From positions 20,479,237-20,543,236 of the forward strand of contig NC_079372.1 in the NCBI RefSeq assembly GCF_021018895.1: a stretch of DNA of 64,000 nucleotides. Reading direction: 5' to 3'. Source of the stretch: Seriola aureovittata (taxonomy: Eukaryota; Chordata; Actinopteri; Carangiformes; Carangidae). Positions 22,740-35,260 of this stretch are shown in pieces. Position 1 is the stretch's first letter; each line of letters opens with the position of its first letter. The translations under genes and the position numbers were made by a program. The notes beneath the pieces were generated by a model. That model was given only the letters and a program-made list of their open reading frames with translations, did not search any database and was not told the DNA's origin.

Positions 22740-23900
22740 CATTAATCAATCTGGCCTCCTGTTCAATGTTCTGGTCAGTGGAAACAAACAAAATGCTGAT
22801 TGAGTCAGTGATGGAGAAATGAGAGTTTTCGCGATGCATAGAGAAATGTATCAAAAACCAGTCAGCCATTGCAGACATGCATATGTGGAGAAGTTCTCTG
22901 AGGTCTGCTGAAGTCAGGCGTATTTTAATTTGTTGCATCAAAACTTAATTAGCAAAACAGAATGCAATTTGAAGTATTTCCCTATATTTAGAGCATTACC
23001 CTGAAACAGAAATGTTTCAGGCAATTAAGTGGACGTACTTTATTCTGCTCTGCGTTTTAATTGCTGGAGAAGAGCTGGGAGAAGTCTCAGCTCGTCATAT
23101 GGAAGGAAGACAAATATACAGTTGGCGGCGAGTTGCAACCTGGCGAGAATCCAGTTGAATAAAGAGTCTGAGACCATTGTGTGCTCTCAAATATATTATG
23201 ACAACTTCACATTTGGCACAGCGCTCCATCCTGAGCTCAACATGCCACTTCTCTTTTCAGAATGACACTGCTTTAGTCTCACACAGCGACATTAATGAAT
23301 TTTAACAGCTTTCATGTCATTTTCTAAAGTGATCCTATTACCCTGAGGAGTATTCTGTGATTTTTAGTCTGTGGCAATAAAAACTTTTTTCTTTTTTTTT
23401 TAATCTATCTGACTGGAAAATGGATCCTCATATGTTTTAATGAGGCTGGATTTCTTTGTAGATAAATATTTCTCATTTTTAAATTATTCATTCAGATTTT
23501 TACATTAAGTGTTTCCTATTCCCATAGAGAGGTGTTCATTCACAAGGAGCTTGGTGGCATTTTATACGCATTAAATCGAGTTTTTCATTAGATAATTGTG
23601 AAATCTCTCTGCTTATGTTGGCATCGTTGTCATCCATTTGTTTCAGAGAATTCAAGGCAGCAAAAAATCACAGCAGAGTGTATTCAAGAAATATATTCTG
23701 TTTCCGTTGGCTGGTTACCACAGCTGCAGGCGGCAAATGAAATCAGAAGAAGAGGAAACAGACAATTTAAGTTGAATTTAGGCTCAGGAGGAGTTGCAGC
23801 ACAGAGATTAAACTGTTACTATTATCTTTAGGGCCAGTTTATCTTGAAATTATCTACAGCTTTGATAATGTGAGGTTCACACAGCACAGTTACTGTATGT
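22740..23900. promoter_or_regulatory. Candidate conserved non-coding block 2 (23 kb)
   Basis: Over 1 kb almost free of repeats apart from a T-rich tract near 23384-23401. The short frames at 22705-22941 (minus), 23029-23265 and 23598-23831 (plus) have no recognisable motif. Texture resembles the conserved non-coding clusters of developmental-gene deserts. This is inferred from composition only. Confidence 0.3.
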
Positions 23901-24236
23901 GAGTGGATGGGCGTAGAGAGCACAATTCACCACTTGTCCATTTCCTCCCACCAATAGACAGGATGTGTTTTGTCAATTACCTATTAGAGGATATATTATC
24001 ATCACATATATACATCCTCTGGATATATGAAGATACACGTTTATAACATATATGAAATACCTATTGTAAAGTTACATTTATTTAAATTCTTTATATGGTA
24101 CAATATACTGCAACCATATTTGTTGATATCACACAGTGTGTGTGACTCAGTGCTGTTCTGGTGCTGTTGCTTTGGTCTGAATCTGTGAGATAACCACGCC
24201 CCCTCTTTGAATAGAAGAGATGGAAATAGTCTCCGG

Positions 24237-24400
24237 AAATAAATAAATTATGAAATAAAAGTCCAATGAAATAAATAAAAAATGTCATTAATTAAATAAA
24301 AAGCTATTTATTTCTCTACTTATTTATTTTTCATTTATTTATTTATTGACTCACGTATATATTTATATATTTCTACATTTCTACATTTATTACCTAATTT
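24237..24400. repeat. AT-rich AAATAAAT / ATTTATTT inverted region
   Basis: The left half is built of AAATAAAT words and the right half of ATTTATTT words, meeting near AAAGCTATTT at 24300-24309. The single strand can therefore fold back. A very similar tetranucleotide-rich repeat with GACTCACGTATATATTTAT sequence is familiar to me from fish genomes. It may be a decayed MITE or a simple-repeat derivative. Confidence 0.55.
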
Positions 24401-25452
24401 ATTTCATAGCTGTATTTATCCAGCTTTCCACAGAAAACGAGATACACACTGTACCTTATTAAAGACATATTTGCTATTTTCTGTTTTCATTCTTGTTTCA
24501 TTCACTCTCAGTGAATCTGCTTGTAAATGGCATGATTTAGGAAACTCGAAAGAATTCAATGGGCACATGTTCATACTGTTGTCCTTTGTGTTCACAGTTT
24601 GACAAAACTTCCTTCACTGATGTTCTAATTAATGATAACATGCCTTACCTGTGATGTTCAGGTCACACAGACAGTAAATCATTAATGCGGTTCAGTGGTT
24701 CCAACACGGCACTTTAAAATAGAATAGGATACAATGAGTAAAAGGATGGTGTTGTTCGCTTTGAATTGAAGTTAAAACACACTGTGCGCTGAACAACAAT
24801 CCAGGTTATAGGGGAAAATAGCAGGAAAAACATTGAGACAGATCTTGGCATTTTGTTTTTGACAACGAGCAAACCATCCGTAAAGGACACTGTCAGTGCT
24901 GCTGTAAATCCCCTCGGAGTCCCTCTCTGTCTGATAAGTAAGGTGGGCCACATGTGGCTCCTCTGATCCAACGCTGTCTTTAAAGACACGGCGTGAAGAA
25001 TCTGAGTCGCATGAGAAATGATTTCACAAATGGTCAGTTTCGAATGAGTGTTCGTGTACTATAAATGTTATATGTGTTTTTATATCTGGACATCCATCTG
25101 CCACCCATCCATCACCTCGTCTATTTTCTTAGAAACCCCCAGCGCCACCCACATCTCAGCGTCCCTGGTCAGTGGATAGAGTTGGAGAAGGGGAGAAAGA
25201 CCTCTAAGCCTTCTTGCAACCTCTAATGCACTGAAGCTACTGAACAGGCAAGAGTGGCTGTATTGACTTTGATCTGAATTGAGCGACTTTCATGGTCAAT
25301 TTTACACGGGCCGCGAGCTCTGCGCATCAATTCACCCCGAGACTTCTGGCCGAGAGGAAATGAGATTCTTTCTTCACTTGAGGATCTACTGCAGTGTGAA
25401 GACCAGATACACGCTCTCGCACTCTCAAATGACGTAACATTGTCTCTCAAAG

Positions 25453-25488
25453 ACACACACACACCCCCCCCCACACACACACACACAC
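25453..25488. repeat. (CA)n tract split by a C run
   Basis: CA units, then a nine-base C run, then more CA units. This breaks the minus-strand frame 25223-25486 into a low-complexity Cys-Val-Gly stretch. Confidence 0.93.
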
Positions 25489-25709
25489 TTACACAACATG
25501 GAGTTGACCTTGTATTCTAGTATTTCTGAAAGTCTTGCTGTTGCTACTACTCTAAAGTCTCATCACATTGTTAAAAAATGGTCATTGACTTTTAAAGATG
25601 AATGAATTCATTCACCAGAAGCACATAACTTTTTCACATTTTGTAATACGGTAATCCAATCTTACAATACAATATGTAATTGGTTAAGGTCAAAGGGAGA
25701 GATTACGCA

Positions 25710-25840
25710 GCATAATCCATTCACTTGAGCAAAAAAATCTTCTCTGTTTTCTGAATTAACAAGATTATTATCTCAGTATTCGGAGATATGATCTTGTTAA
25801 TTCAGAAAAACAAAGCAGATTTTTTGAATGCATTACGTTT
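25710..25840. mobile_element. Fold-back (inverted-repeat) element, possible MITE
   Basis: The left arm 25730-25765 and right arm 25791-25826 are inverted copies of each other, about 36 bp each, identical over 18 bp at the inner end (shared CTGAATTAACAAGAT) with a few mismatches outside. Pairing continues inwards through TATCTC and GAGATA with a one-base bulge. It continues outwards through CATTCA-type sequence if a short CTTGAG insertion on the left is skipped, giving arms near 50 bp. The loop is about 25 bases. No clear target duplication was found, so its mode of mobility is unknown. Confidence 0.65.
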
Positions 25841-28290
25841 CCATAAAAGATTGTGTTCTTGGTTTAACAATAAAAAAGTTTGCAATGACTTCAAGCACAA
25901 TACATGATGATGTGATGGAACAGATACACTTCTATTTTAATCACACAGGCTCTCGTTCCACACCCGTAAACGCCACCCACAGCGTATTTAAACACATCCA
26001 TTTTCTTGCATTTCACATGTCATTACAGAGAGTGTAAACTGGGCTGTGAGCCCGTGTAGATGCAGACAGCATCCAGGTGCTGCTCCTGCTGCGTCTTCAG
26101 TGTAGCATGTGAACCCTGGTCTCCCATGTCCTGTTTTTTTGTCATGCACTCACTATTCACCCCGACCGCCTCCTGAAGGAGAACAGCCCATTTACTGCTG
26201 CATTTACATTCTGTGCTCAAAGTAAATGAAGGCATTTCGCTACCGGGAAGGTCTGTGGTGTCAGCGCTTCTCTACACCGTCTACATGCAATGTTCATGAT
26301 CACGTGCCAACCTCACCAGAAAGTTTAGATTTAACATCAAATGTCTCCTGCTGAGATGAAAAGAGGCATCATGGGTTGAAGCACCTTGTGAATCCAACAT
26401 TAATTCTGTCGGGTGTAACGGCCGCTCGGCAGCAGTGGAGCAGCGGGTTGCGTCTATGTTTCTAATAACGTCTTAATACTGTGAAAATACTGGATTTAAA
26501 CGTTTGGTTGGACCCAGGTAAACATTTTGTCATTCCAGCAGGACTGCATGGACATACCTTTGAAGATGAGACCCCCGCTGTTGGAAAAAAGGTTAACCCC
26601 CCCCCCCCCCGTTTGATTTTTTTTCCCCCTTAAGGTTGGCAGAGGCAGAGCTACCAAATCACAGAGGGACATACGAAGTGCTGGGGTTTCACATGGAGAC
26701 ACCTGGAAGGTAGGAATTCAATTTAAAAACTTACAGTACACTTTAGAAAATTATCCAAAAAAGTCGCTGCTCAAACATCCAGAGACTTGCAGCCGACAAA
26801 AAAATGACCAAAAGAAGAAGAGGAGACACAAGATTTGCTCTGTAGAAAAAAAACTGTCTCCTACTCTTAAATAAGTAAGTCTGTATTTTTCCAAGGGGGA
26901 ATAATGTGCTTTGGAAAATGGTCAGCGGTAATGGAACATATTCACATTTGTACTTAATAGGCTAAAACATACAAAAGCCTATGTAATGGCTGGCCAGGGA
27001 TTTTGTCATGGTTACATTTAAAGACAGCTCCAGACCAGACGTTCTTCACGCTCTGAGCTTCAGCGCATTAAATCTGAAATAAAAATAATGGACACTGCAT
27101 TAAAGTGCCAAGTCTCAGCATTAATTTGCGTAGGTGTCAATAGTGAAAGAACTGTGTCTGAGATATAGTAATTTTTCATACACAGTGCCAGTAATTGCAA
27201 GGGTTCAAAAGTAATATGACACTTAGATACTAAATGTTTTCTTGTTTCAGCATCGACTCAAGAGTTGCCGGTTTTAATAGTGAGGTGGAGTTGTCTGTCA
27301 CTATGACGAGTAAAGAGGCGACCATGCAAGTGAAGAAGACGACGGGGCTCGATGAGATGTCAAAGGTGGTTGTTTTTTCCCCCAAAATCCACAGTTGGTT
27401 ACCTGCTTCTGTTGCACAGGAAAAATTAGAAAATGGACTCTGGGAGACAAGCTGAGAAAAACCCCTTTATGACCGCACAGCAAGTCAGGACAACTCTCCA
27501 GTCTGCTGTTTACTTGTCAAAGACAAGGAGTAGACTTTGTGACTGTAACCTCAGAGGATTCAACACAAAGATACAAACCTTTAAATAAGACAAAAAAAAT
27601 ACGGAAGCCACACAAAAGCATACAGAGAGAAAATATGACAAAATGTCGGCAGATGTCTACGGGTCAAAGACTTCAGGCTGTCATTGACTGCAAAGAATTT
27701 TCTACAAAATATTAAATGATGAATTTGTTTAACTTCATGTGCATCTGTTGAATCACTTTTTGTTTTTAGCCATTAACTTTGGGCACTATGGACTAAAAGT
27801 TCTGTATTTCCCACACAGTTCCTTCTCTATATCGAAATTATACTGAAATTAAAGCTGAGACTTGTCGCTTTAATGTCATATCAATTATTCCAAAATTGCA
27901 AAAAAAGAAAGAAAAAGTCAGTAAAGGTCTGAAAAGTCAGCGAGTGATAAATGAGTTAAGTTGGAAACACTGTCTGCCAAAGAGAAACTCCAACACTTAC
28001 AGCAGATCAGTGGTGTAACTTCATCACTCACTCACTCAGTCAGCGACTCACTGGCCTCACTGTTGCAATCCAGCCAAAAAATGTATGTCCAAGTACTTTC
28101 GGTCTGGACTGTAATGTTTTCATAAAGAAAACTTTACATCTATCAATTTGTACACAGAGAATTTTCTTATTTATTTATTTATTTTTACATCATTTTACAT
28201 GTTAGGAGCCTTAAAATCCTCTGAGAAAAAAAGATTCTTTCATTCTTTTCATTTTCTTGGCCCTCAAAGAGAAGACAAAGACATACAAGA
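25841..28290. other. Non-coding stretch, no confident gene
   Basis: Includes a 14-base C run at 26597-26610. 26930-27230 is repeat-poor and might be conserved DNA. A weak exon-like segment at 27251-27365 is discussed as a finding but not called. Remaining frames are below 90 codons and unrecognised. Confidence 0.5.
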
Positions 28291-28291
<1 letters not shown>

Positions 28292-28346
<55 letters not shown>

Positions 28347-28356
28347 CACACACACA
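28292..28356. repeat. (CA)n microsatellite, 65 bp
   Basis: Over 25 CA units with one TA interruption near the right end. The plus-strand frame 28148-28498 passes through it as a Thr-His run and is not a gene. Confidence 0.97.
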
Positions 28357-29880
28357 TGGCACTGACTGTATATGTTTCTGGTTAAAAGGGGCTGTGTCAT
28401 CTTGCATCCTCTTTTCTCTCCCGGTGATTCTCTTTGCTAAAGAGCTTTGGCAACTGGGAGATGCAGCGGTGGTGAAGTGTAAGGATGAAATTAATTAAAA
28501 ATGCAGGAGAACATCGGCAGACTCTTTTCTCAAAAGCAGGCGCTCTCACGCTCTCTCCTGGTGTGTGTCACACAAAGTGCATTTTCAAATACATCACCGG
28601 TGTATCTGGAGTTACATGATGCTGACCACACACGCCGCCGTCGCCTCCGTGTGTGACGCTGGAGTGAGGAGAGGAAGAGGAGGTGCGTCTCAAAAAACTT
28701 CATCACAGCTTTTTTATTTTAACTTTGTGGCAGTCCTCTGGTGAGCTCGGAGCTCCACTGCGGATTACTCAATCATCACCCAGAGGAATGGAAAATTCAA
28801 AAGACATAAGGGAGATTCTTTTAACATCAGTCTGAGCTTTTATCTATTTTCTTCTTAAACTTCTTAAATTGAGCTTCTGAGAAATAACCTCTCTCTTGAC
28901 TCATGATCTTGACTTTTTTCCCCTCTCTCTTGTAGTCTTTTTTGTCAGTTGTAGGAATACCAGCAAGATCCAAAAATAACCTTATTGACTCACAAATGAA
29001 TCTGCACAGCCTTAAAGACACAGTGAAAAAATATTAAAAATAACAAACATTTTCCAGGTTTCCTGTGTCTCTACGGTAACTGTTCTGTTGTCTGGCAAAA
29101 TAAGAATTTGGGAGTTTATCAAAATCCCACTCTCTTCTCTGCCTGTAAAACACTTATTTAATATATATTATATATAATATAAAATGTTTTTGGATGACTC
29201 AACCTGCACTCGTTCAATTGATCTTTACGTTGTTGGTCAGTTTTTACAGATAAAACAATTACCTTCTTACACATCCACAGACAAACATTAGCATCCATTC
29301 AGACGGCGTGTTTGTATACACTTCCTAGCCGTTGTACATCATCCTTCAGAAACTGGTCACTAACTTTGTTAAGTGCCTCTAAAGGTTTTTAACTTTGGTT
29401 TATCAGAGTTTATTGGCTGAAAATCTTCCTCCTGCTGCTGCTGATTATAAAGAGGCTGCTGCTGCTGATGATGATGATGAAGAGCAGTGAGCTGGAACCA
29501 AAACAGTAAACACAGAGTAAAATCAAAACAATTAGCTGAAAAAGGCTAAAGATCTCTGTGTACATTCAACACTATCATTGTTCAAATAAGAAATATTGAG
29601 AAGTGACTCATTACTGTGGCATGATTGAATTATTAAATTAATTAAACAACAGTTAAAAAAAAACACATGTACTGTTTCCTCAGGTTCTCGTATTTTGTCA
29701 TGTGTGCACAAAGAGAGTTTATGAAATGTCTGTTTGAGGTGAGGCAACTCCTTCCTTCCTCCTATGGAAATAACTGCACTGAAGTCACATCTGTCGGCAT
29801 GTGACATCACAGACTCCTGCACTTCTCTGGGAGTGTGGTTTGAACACCTGCACCGATGCAGAGTCTCGGTGGTGGGGCTT
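28357..29880. other. Non-coding stretch, no gene seen
   Basis: Includes short trinucleotide runs (GCT and GAT units near 29430-29485) and an AT-rich patch at 29157-29185. No recognised element; frames are under 100 codons. Confidence 0.5.
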
Positions 29881-32230
29881 TATAACCCGCTCCCACTTGA
29901 GGGTAATTGGTTTGGAATAACACTTAATGCGGCAGAGCTGCTGTTTTCTCATGAATACTGTCTCACATACTCTGACCCTGGCTTTTCCTTTTTTACTGCC
30001 CCCTTATGGCGGCAGCAGGCCATCGTCTCTAGAAGCCAGCGCAACTACCAGCTGTTGTATCTGTAGTTTCTGTCATGCTCATGGGCGTCGCTGAATCCCG
30101 TTGACAAAGGCTGGAGCTTGTCAAGCAGAGCAGCATTTTGTTTTTGGAGGTTTGTGCATTGAGGATAATACCTGGATTTCCAACAGGTGAATAGCTATAG
30201 CCAAAGTGTGCTTGTCAAACTGTCCTTTTGATATATGTAGCATTAAACGAATGCGCCGACGTGTGCAGCAGTAGCAAGTAAACGGGCGACTTGCACAGAT
30301 TTCTCACCTCTGTGTGAGATCTGCGAGCGCTACGGGCAAGAAAGACAAGAGTCAGAGCGGAGCAGAGAGTTAGCTTGTTACTTAGCAGTTAGCAGTGCGG
30401 CTGTGAACATACAGTGTGAAGTATGTGAACTTTAGGCTGTTTGTCCGTAAATAAAGGAAACATTAACAGCACCGAGGCGGGAAAAAGGCAGGATTCTACA
30501 TTTGTCAGTTGATGGTGAATATTTTTGCAGATTAGCACAGAAGAGCGTCGTTGGTTGTTGGGTTCTGTGAAAGCCACTGAGTCTCAGCACATCCACAGCA
30601 GCACGAAAATCACCCGTCGAATGAATCACACATTCAGCCTGCATATTGTTAACAACTAGCACCATGAAAATTTGAACATCCTCTGGGATGGTGTGTGGAA
30701 ATGACACCCTGGTGGTGAATTAATAGAGCAGGCAAAGCCTTCCTTACTCGAGCTTTGAATTCAGTTCCTCCAAATTTGATTAACAACAAACCCTGCGTTG
30801 CCCCTGGAGATTAAGTTTTGTTTAATATTTCATCAACTCTGTCAAAAGACGGTGAGAGCCAGCATCACCCACGGAGCCGGATCAATGAGCGACATGTCAC
30901 TCGCTGAGGATTAAGCCTCCAGTTTGGTCATGCGGCATTGTTTGCTGTGCTCTTTTTGTTGTCAATATCTCAAAGAGCAGTGGTCTGACGTCGTCCACAT
31001 AAGCATGCAAAAAAAAAAGTGAGAGTCTGGCTGTTACAGTACTCTAAATCTAATCTTGATGGATTTTTTTTCTTCCTTTTCTTGCGTATGTAAGCCTCAC
31101 AGACCATAAAATCAGAGACTTCATTGCTAGGCAACTAGTCTCTGCACAGGGATAGGGAGGGCGTTCTGTGTTTACTGTCAGAGATCTGCTGCTGGTGGGA
31201 GTGCAGCCTCTCTAAAAGAGAATAGATAAAAAAAATAGATAAACCAGACACCAGTCGTTTGCGCAGACTTAAAACAATTCCAAGTAAATTGCTGAACCCA
31301 ACAGGAACATGTATGACTCGTTCATGTTAGAGGTCTGTCCTGGCTTGAGCGTTCAGCTGCTCGCTCCTAACTCGGCATATTAAAGTCTCACGGCGAGAGA
31401 CGCTCTCTGGATTAGCGTGCTGTAAATTTACCAGGCAGAGTACAGAGGGAGAGGGAGCTCTCTCTGGAGAATGGGAATGATGAGGTAATCATTCACCCTG
31501 ATCTGAATTAATAAGGCCTCATTAGGCAGTCAGAGACACACTGCAGTGCTGAAAAGAACCACAGTGTGGATTCACCCCCCCAGCCCCCCCCACATCATCA
31601 CCTCTGCTCGGATTCAGCTCCTGCAGCCCGCCGGTGTACGCTGCGTTCGTTACAGAACTCCACCTCTCGCTCGTACTCGTGCAGCAGCCTGATCTGAAAT
31701 TGCACGCGAGTTGTTCACTCAACAATGGCGGGAACAACCTCGCACTACGAGCTCATGGTTTGTCACATCCCTCAGATCTGAGGATGTGATCATTAGATGC
31801 AATGTACCACGTTGTTGGACGCGTTTTGCTGCCGATTACATCACGTATTCCGGCATATTCCACAGTGTGTGGACGCTCTACCTCTTTATTTTGAGTCTGC
31901 CGAGGCAAGTGGTGTGGGTCAGTGTGAGAAAGGCCTAAAGCCCCTAAATGGCCCAAAAGGCAACTTCTGACTACTCTCATTCCCTTCAACTGTCAGCAGC
32001 CTCTTTGGGTTTGCCCCCCCCCCCCCAAATGTGCGGATGGACCCGTAGAAAATCACTCAGGGGATTGATTAAACGGCAAAAGACCTCGCCGCAATCTAGA
32101 TTTCATTACCGAGAATAAACACGTTGCATCAGGCCCTGAGCTTTTGTCTCCCCGCCAGTGTGTTTTGAAATTCAATAGATTATAGTGGCAGATCTCTGAG
32201 GAGTGGCAGAGAGAATTGTTTCATGGAGTG
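29881..32230. promoter_or_regulatory. Repeat-poor region with candidate conserved blocks
   Basis: Stretches 29880-30130, 30720-30990, 31370-31520 and 32040-32230 have no simple or dispersed repeats and a balanced composition. 31370-31520 ends with GAATTAATAAGGCCTCATTAG. The region also holds C-rich tracts at 31576-31592 and a 13-base C run at 32014-32026. Frames are small and unrecognised. The regulatory label is a guess from texture. Confidence 0.25.
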
Positions 32231-33585
32231 GAAGCCTGTGGTTTTGGTTTTATTCCCAGGGAGTGCTTGCCTGAGCAGACTGAAGGGCACTTTGGTTCAG
32301 AAAGCACCCCCCACCTCCTCTCAGTCTAAGTGAATGTGACAGGTAGCCATGGAAAAGAAAGAGAAAAAAAACAATGCAACAAAGACACAACAGTGAAATT
32401 ACTGACATGAAAACCTCTGCCTGTCCGAGCCCCGCCCCCCCCGTGTTGTATCTGGAGCGACACCCAACCAGAAACACCGGTCATGTTTATTTCCATTAAG
32501 CTCAACCTTCGAGATCGAGCTGAAGTGAGGCGACATCGTTAAAGATCAGACCGGAGAGACGAAGACCAAATGAAAACGTGGCCGAGGTGTGACGGACGAG
32601 CGGGAAAGAAACTTTGGGGTGAATTATTGACGACTTCATTTGCTCGTTAACCCACTTCTGCTGTTTAGAACAAAATTAGCCCTCAACTAAGAATAAAGCA
32701 GGAAATTAGGGCCAGACACTTGGAGACATGACGTGAAGAAGCACATTGTGTTAATATTTAAACTTTCCAACTGCTCCGTCACCAGTGACAGGTGGTGAAA
32801 CAGGCAAGCGGGGGAGTGAACGCCCTCCCACTTACAGGTAAATCTGATCCCAGTTACCGACACAATGCCGCATCACAGGCTTCTCTTTCCGTCACTACGC
32901 ACCAACGCGCCAGTATCTGTAGGTTTCTTACTAGGGCAGATCTACTGCTGTGAAAGGAAGACAGAATCCCCACAGGAGAGGTCATTTATAGGACGGAGAC
33001 ACACTGTCTGTCGGAGCGAGGTTTGCATTGCTCAGCAGAGACGGAGCGGATGAAAGGACGACCGCGGAGAGGCCGAAAATGAATCTCCTTAAGATCCAGC
33101 GACGGCCTGCGGCGGGACGTCAGAGGACGGTCTGCAGGAGGAGAGAGAGGCCGGTCTGTGACCACTCCGGATCAATACAGGCTGTATATACTCTAAATCA
33201 TGTTTCTCTGCACTGGAATGAAAATATTAACGTTCCACTGTAAGTGATCACATATTGATCCAGATGACGGCAGGTTACATACAGTCCTCAGCCTCCTGAA
33301 CCTTCGCTGGTGAAACATCTAAAGACCTGGTGTCACGTCGTCTTCAGGTCACGTGTAGAAATCTCAGAAACAGGAGATTATACACGAATGAACCGGCAGA
33401 GAGGTAATTACCATCTATTGCTCTGTCAGATAAGAAATAATAAATAACAGCAAGTAAAAACACAAGGAAAGCAAGTGAATATACTGTAAACAGAAACATG
33501 TAAACTCACCAACAAAAACAGGAAAATAACAAGGAGCAAATTGCGAGCTAAAAAGTAAGTGAGTGAAAATGTGTCTTTATAGATA
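32231..33585. other. Non-coding stretch, locally CpG-rich
   Basis: 33040-33170 is noticeably richer in CG dinucleotides than its surroundings. Frames such as 32865-33053 and 33028-33243 (plus) are short and unrecognised. No repeats identified. Confidence 0.45.
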
Positions 33586-33618
33586 CAAATATATATATTC
33601 ATATATATTTATATGTTT
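33586..33618. repeat. AT-rich simple repeat
   Basis: ATATAT units broken by TCAT and TTTAT interruptions, immediately before the TTAGC repeat. Confidence 0.85.
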
Positions 33619-33619
33619 A

Positions 33620-33875
33620 TTGGAAAGTCTAGCACTTTGGAAAATACACCTTTTCCAAAGTTAGCTGAGAAGATTGATGCCACTCTCATGTCTGTCTGTA
33701 AAGTACAAGGCTACAGCCAATAACCAGTTTATCTTAGCTTAGCTTAGCTTAGCACAAAGACTGGGAACAGGGGGGAGATGCCAGCCTGTCTGTGACAAAT
33801 ATGAACAAAATCCACCTCCCAGCAGCTCAAAATTTCACTAATTAACTTGTTAACTCGTTGTTTGTTTAATCTGTG
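33620..33875 (+). repeat. TTAGCTTAGC-type teleost repeat, best copy
   Basis: Starts near GCACTTTGG, with an 11 bp perfect inverted repeat (33634-33644 and 33651-33661, 6-base loop). It continues with GAGAAGATTGATGCCACTCT, CATGTCTGTCTGTAAAG, CTACAGCC, a TTAGC run (four units, 33734-33753), AAAGACTGGGAACAGGGGG, AAAATCCACCTCCCAGCA, CACTAATTAACTTGTTAACT and TTGTTTAATCTG. I know this order from many perch-like fish. Partial copies in this window are at 4981-5029 and, inverted, 6551-6735. No coding capacity. Confidence 0.8.
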
Positions 33876-34700
33876 ATGTCAGACTACAGACAGACACGTC
33901 TGTCGTTACTCAGACTAATAGAGACTTTGTGGGATTCTGCTCCAAAGTCAAATAAAACTGCAGATCTGAGCTGATCACAGACTCTGAGAACTTTAATGAG
34001 CATACTAGAAATTTCTGATGAGACCGGAGCAGAAAACAAAGATACAACATCATCCTGCTAAATCAACTCACGACACAAGCTTCCCGCCGTCCTCTGGCGA
34101 CCGCATATGCTGTAAAACCCGACTGGTGTTTGAACTGGGCTTACTGGGAGCTGTGGTCCTGAGCCCACTGTGCTGCTCTGCTCCTCCCCTGCTAAGATGC
34201 ACAGCTACTTGAAGCAGTTGGATTTTCCTGGATTTTCGTTTCTTTTCTCTGAGCTTTTCAGCCACTGTTTTTTTCCTTCTAACTTTGTTATTCATGTAAA
34301 GTGAGTCAGCGACGGTCCACTGCTGCCTCAGTGTTTAAACGATGATAAGGATACCAACACATAAATGGTAAGTGGCAGCTGGTGAGTCAAAAAAATTGGG
34401 GAGGACAGGAGGAAAACCAACCCACGGCGGCATCATGTTATTTTTCACTCGTTGGCTACTGATCTGTGCTTTCTTGTGTTCAATGAAAAACGAAGCGGCG
34501 ATACACAAAGGCTCCTGGAGAACAGTCGCTGCAGGCGCATGAAGCTGAGGCCCGTCGGTCCAACGAGGGGTGACGCAGCACCCAGGATGTTACTCATTTA
34601 AAAAAAGGGAAAAGCTATATAATGTGGAATGAATGAAAAGTTCCAGCTTGGACAGATGTTTTGACTTGAAGACAGGAACAAACTGCACCCGGGCAGGTAA
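33876..34700. other. Non-coding stretch, no gene seen
   Basis: No simple repeats of note and no recognised dispersed repeat beyond the preceding element. The small frames around 34018-34295 overlap on both strands and are unrecognised. Confidence 0.5.
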
Positions 34701-35260
34701 AAGCTCGGGTCACCGGTAATGATGATTGTCTCTTTCAAAGCCGCCCACAGAAGAAGAAGAAGAAGCTTGTACTGCTCCTTAAATATCCACGGTTAAGTAT
34801 GCATGACGCTCCGGCAGCCGCGGTGTTGGGCATTAATGCTGAAAGGTCAGAGGCAGACGAGGCGTGTGGATGTGCATCGATATGGAGCCATTAGTCAGGC
34901 CTCTCTGGAGGATTCTCACCTAAATATAAAGCCGCCTATGTGACAGGCGACCTCAGCGAACCCCCCCACCTCCCACCCCCCCTTCAAAGCTGATGTGTCT
35001 CTTGTGATACGCAACGCCCACGGCTTCTCAGCTGAGTATCGGGGAAGCTGCAGGCCCGATTGGCTCCTGCAATTCGCCCTAATGGTTTTACATACCTCAT
35101 TCAGTGAAACAGTCACTTTGATATACCTGAGTGGGGGGGGGGCAGGCGGCTGGTAGGACGTCGAGGTTCCAGCGGACGGGGCGCCGCGTTCAGCAGCGAT
35201 AAATAATCCAGAGGGTGTGTTTAACAGATAAATGGCTTTTTGCCTGAGTGCCGTCCCTCC
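34700..35260. promoter_or_regulatory. Candidate conserved non-coding block (35 kb)
   Basis: Repeat-poor apart from a short AAG run (34750-34764) and C/G runs near 34960-34982 and 35133-35141. Sequences such as ATTAGTCAGGCCTCTCTGG and GCGATAAATAATCCAGAGGG look unlike the surrounding repeat debris. The 135-codon minus-strand frame over 34916-35323 is Pro/Gly-rich because of the C/G runs and has no recognised domain. Confidence 0.28.

Larger units (their letters stand above)
23901..25700. other. Non-coding stretch, AT-rich, no gene seen
   Basis: Includes an AT-rich inverted-repeat region (24237-24400, separate entry), an interrupted CA/C tract (25453-25488, separate entry) and a CAGTGGTTCCAAC word at 24694-24706 that resembles a hAT end but has no partner nearby. 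No gene recognised. Confidence 0.5.

Noticed and set aside
24694..24706. CAGTGGTTCCAAC, resembling a hAT transposon end
   Set aside because: No matching inverted end or 8 bp duplication was found within a plausible distance.
28148..28498. 116-codon plus-strand frame with a Thr-His run
   Set aside because: The centre is the CA microsatellite; the remainder is unrecognised.
30657..30672. TAGCACCAT word resembling the start of the miR-29 seed region
   Set aside because: The following bases do not match, and no hairpin partner was seen.
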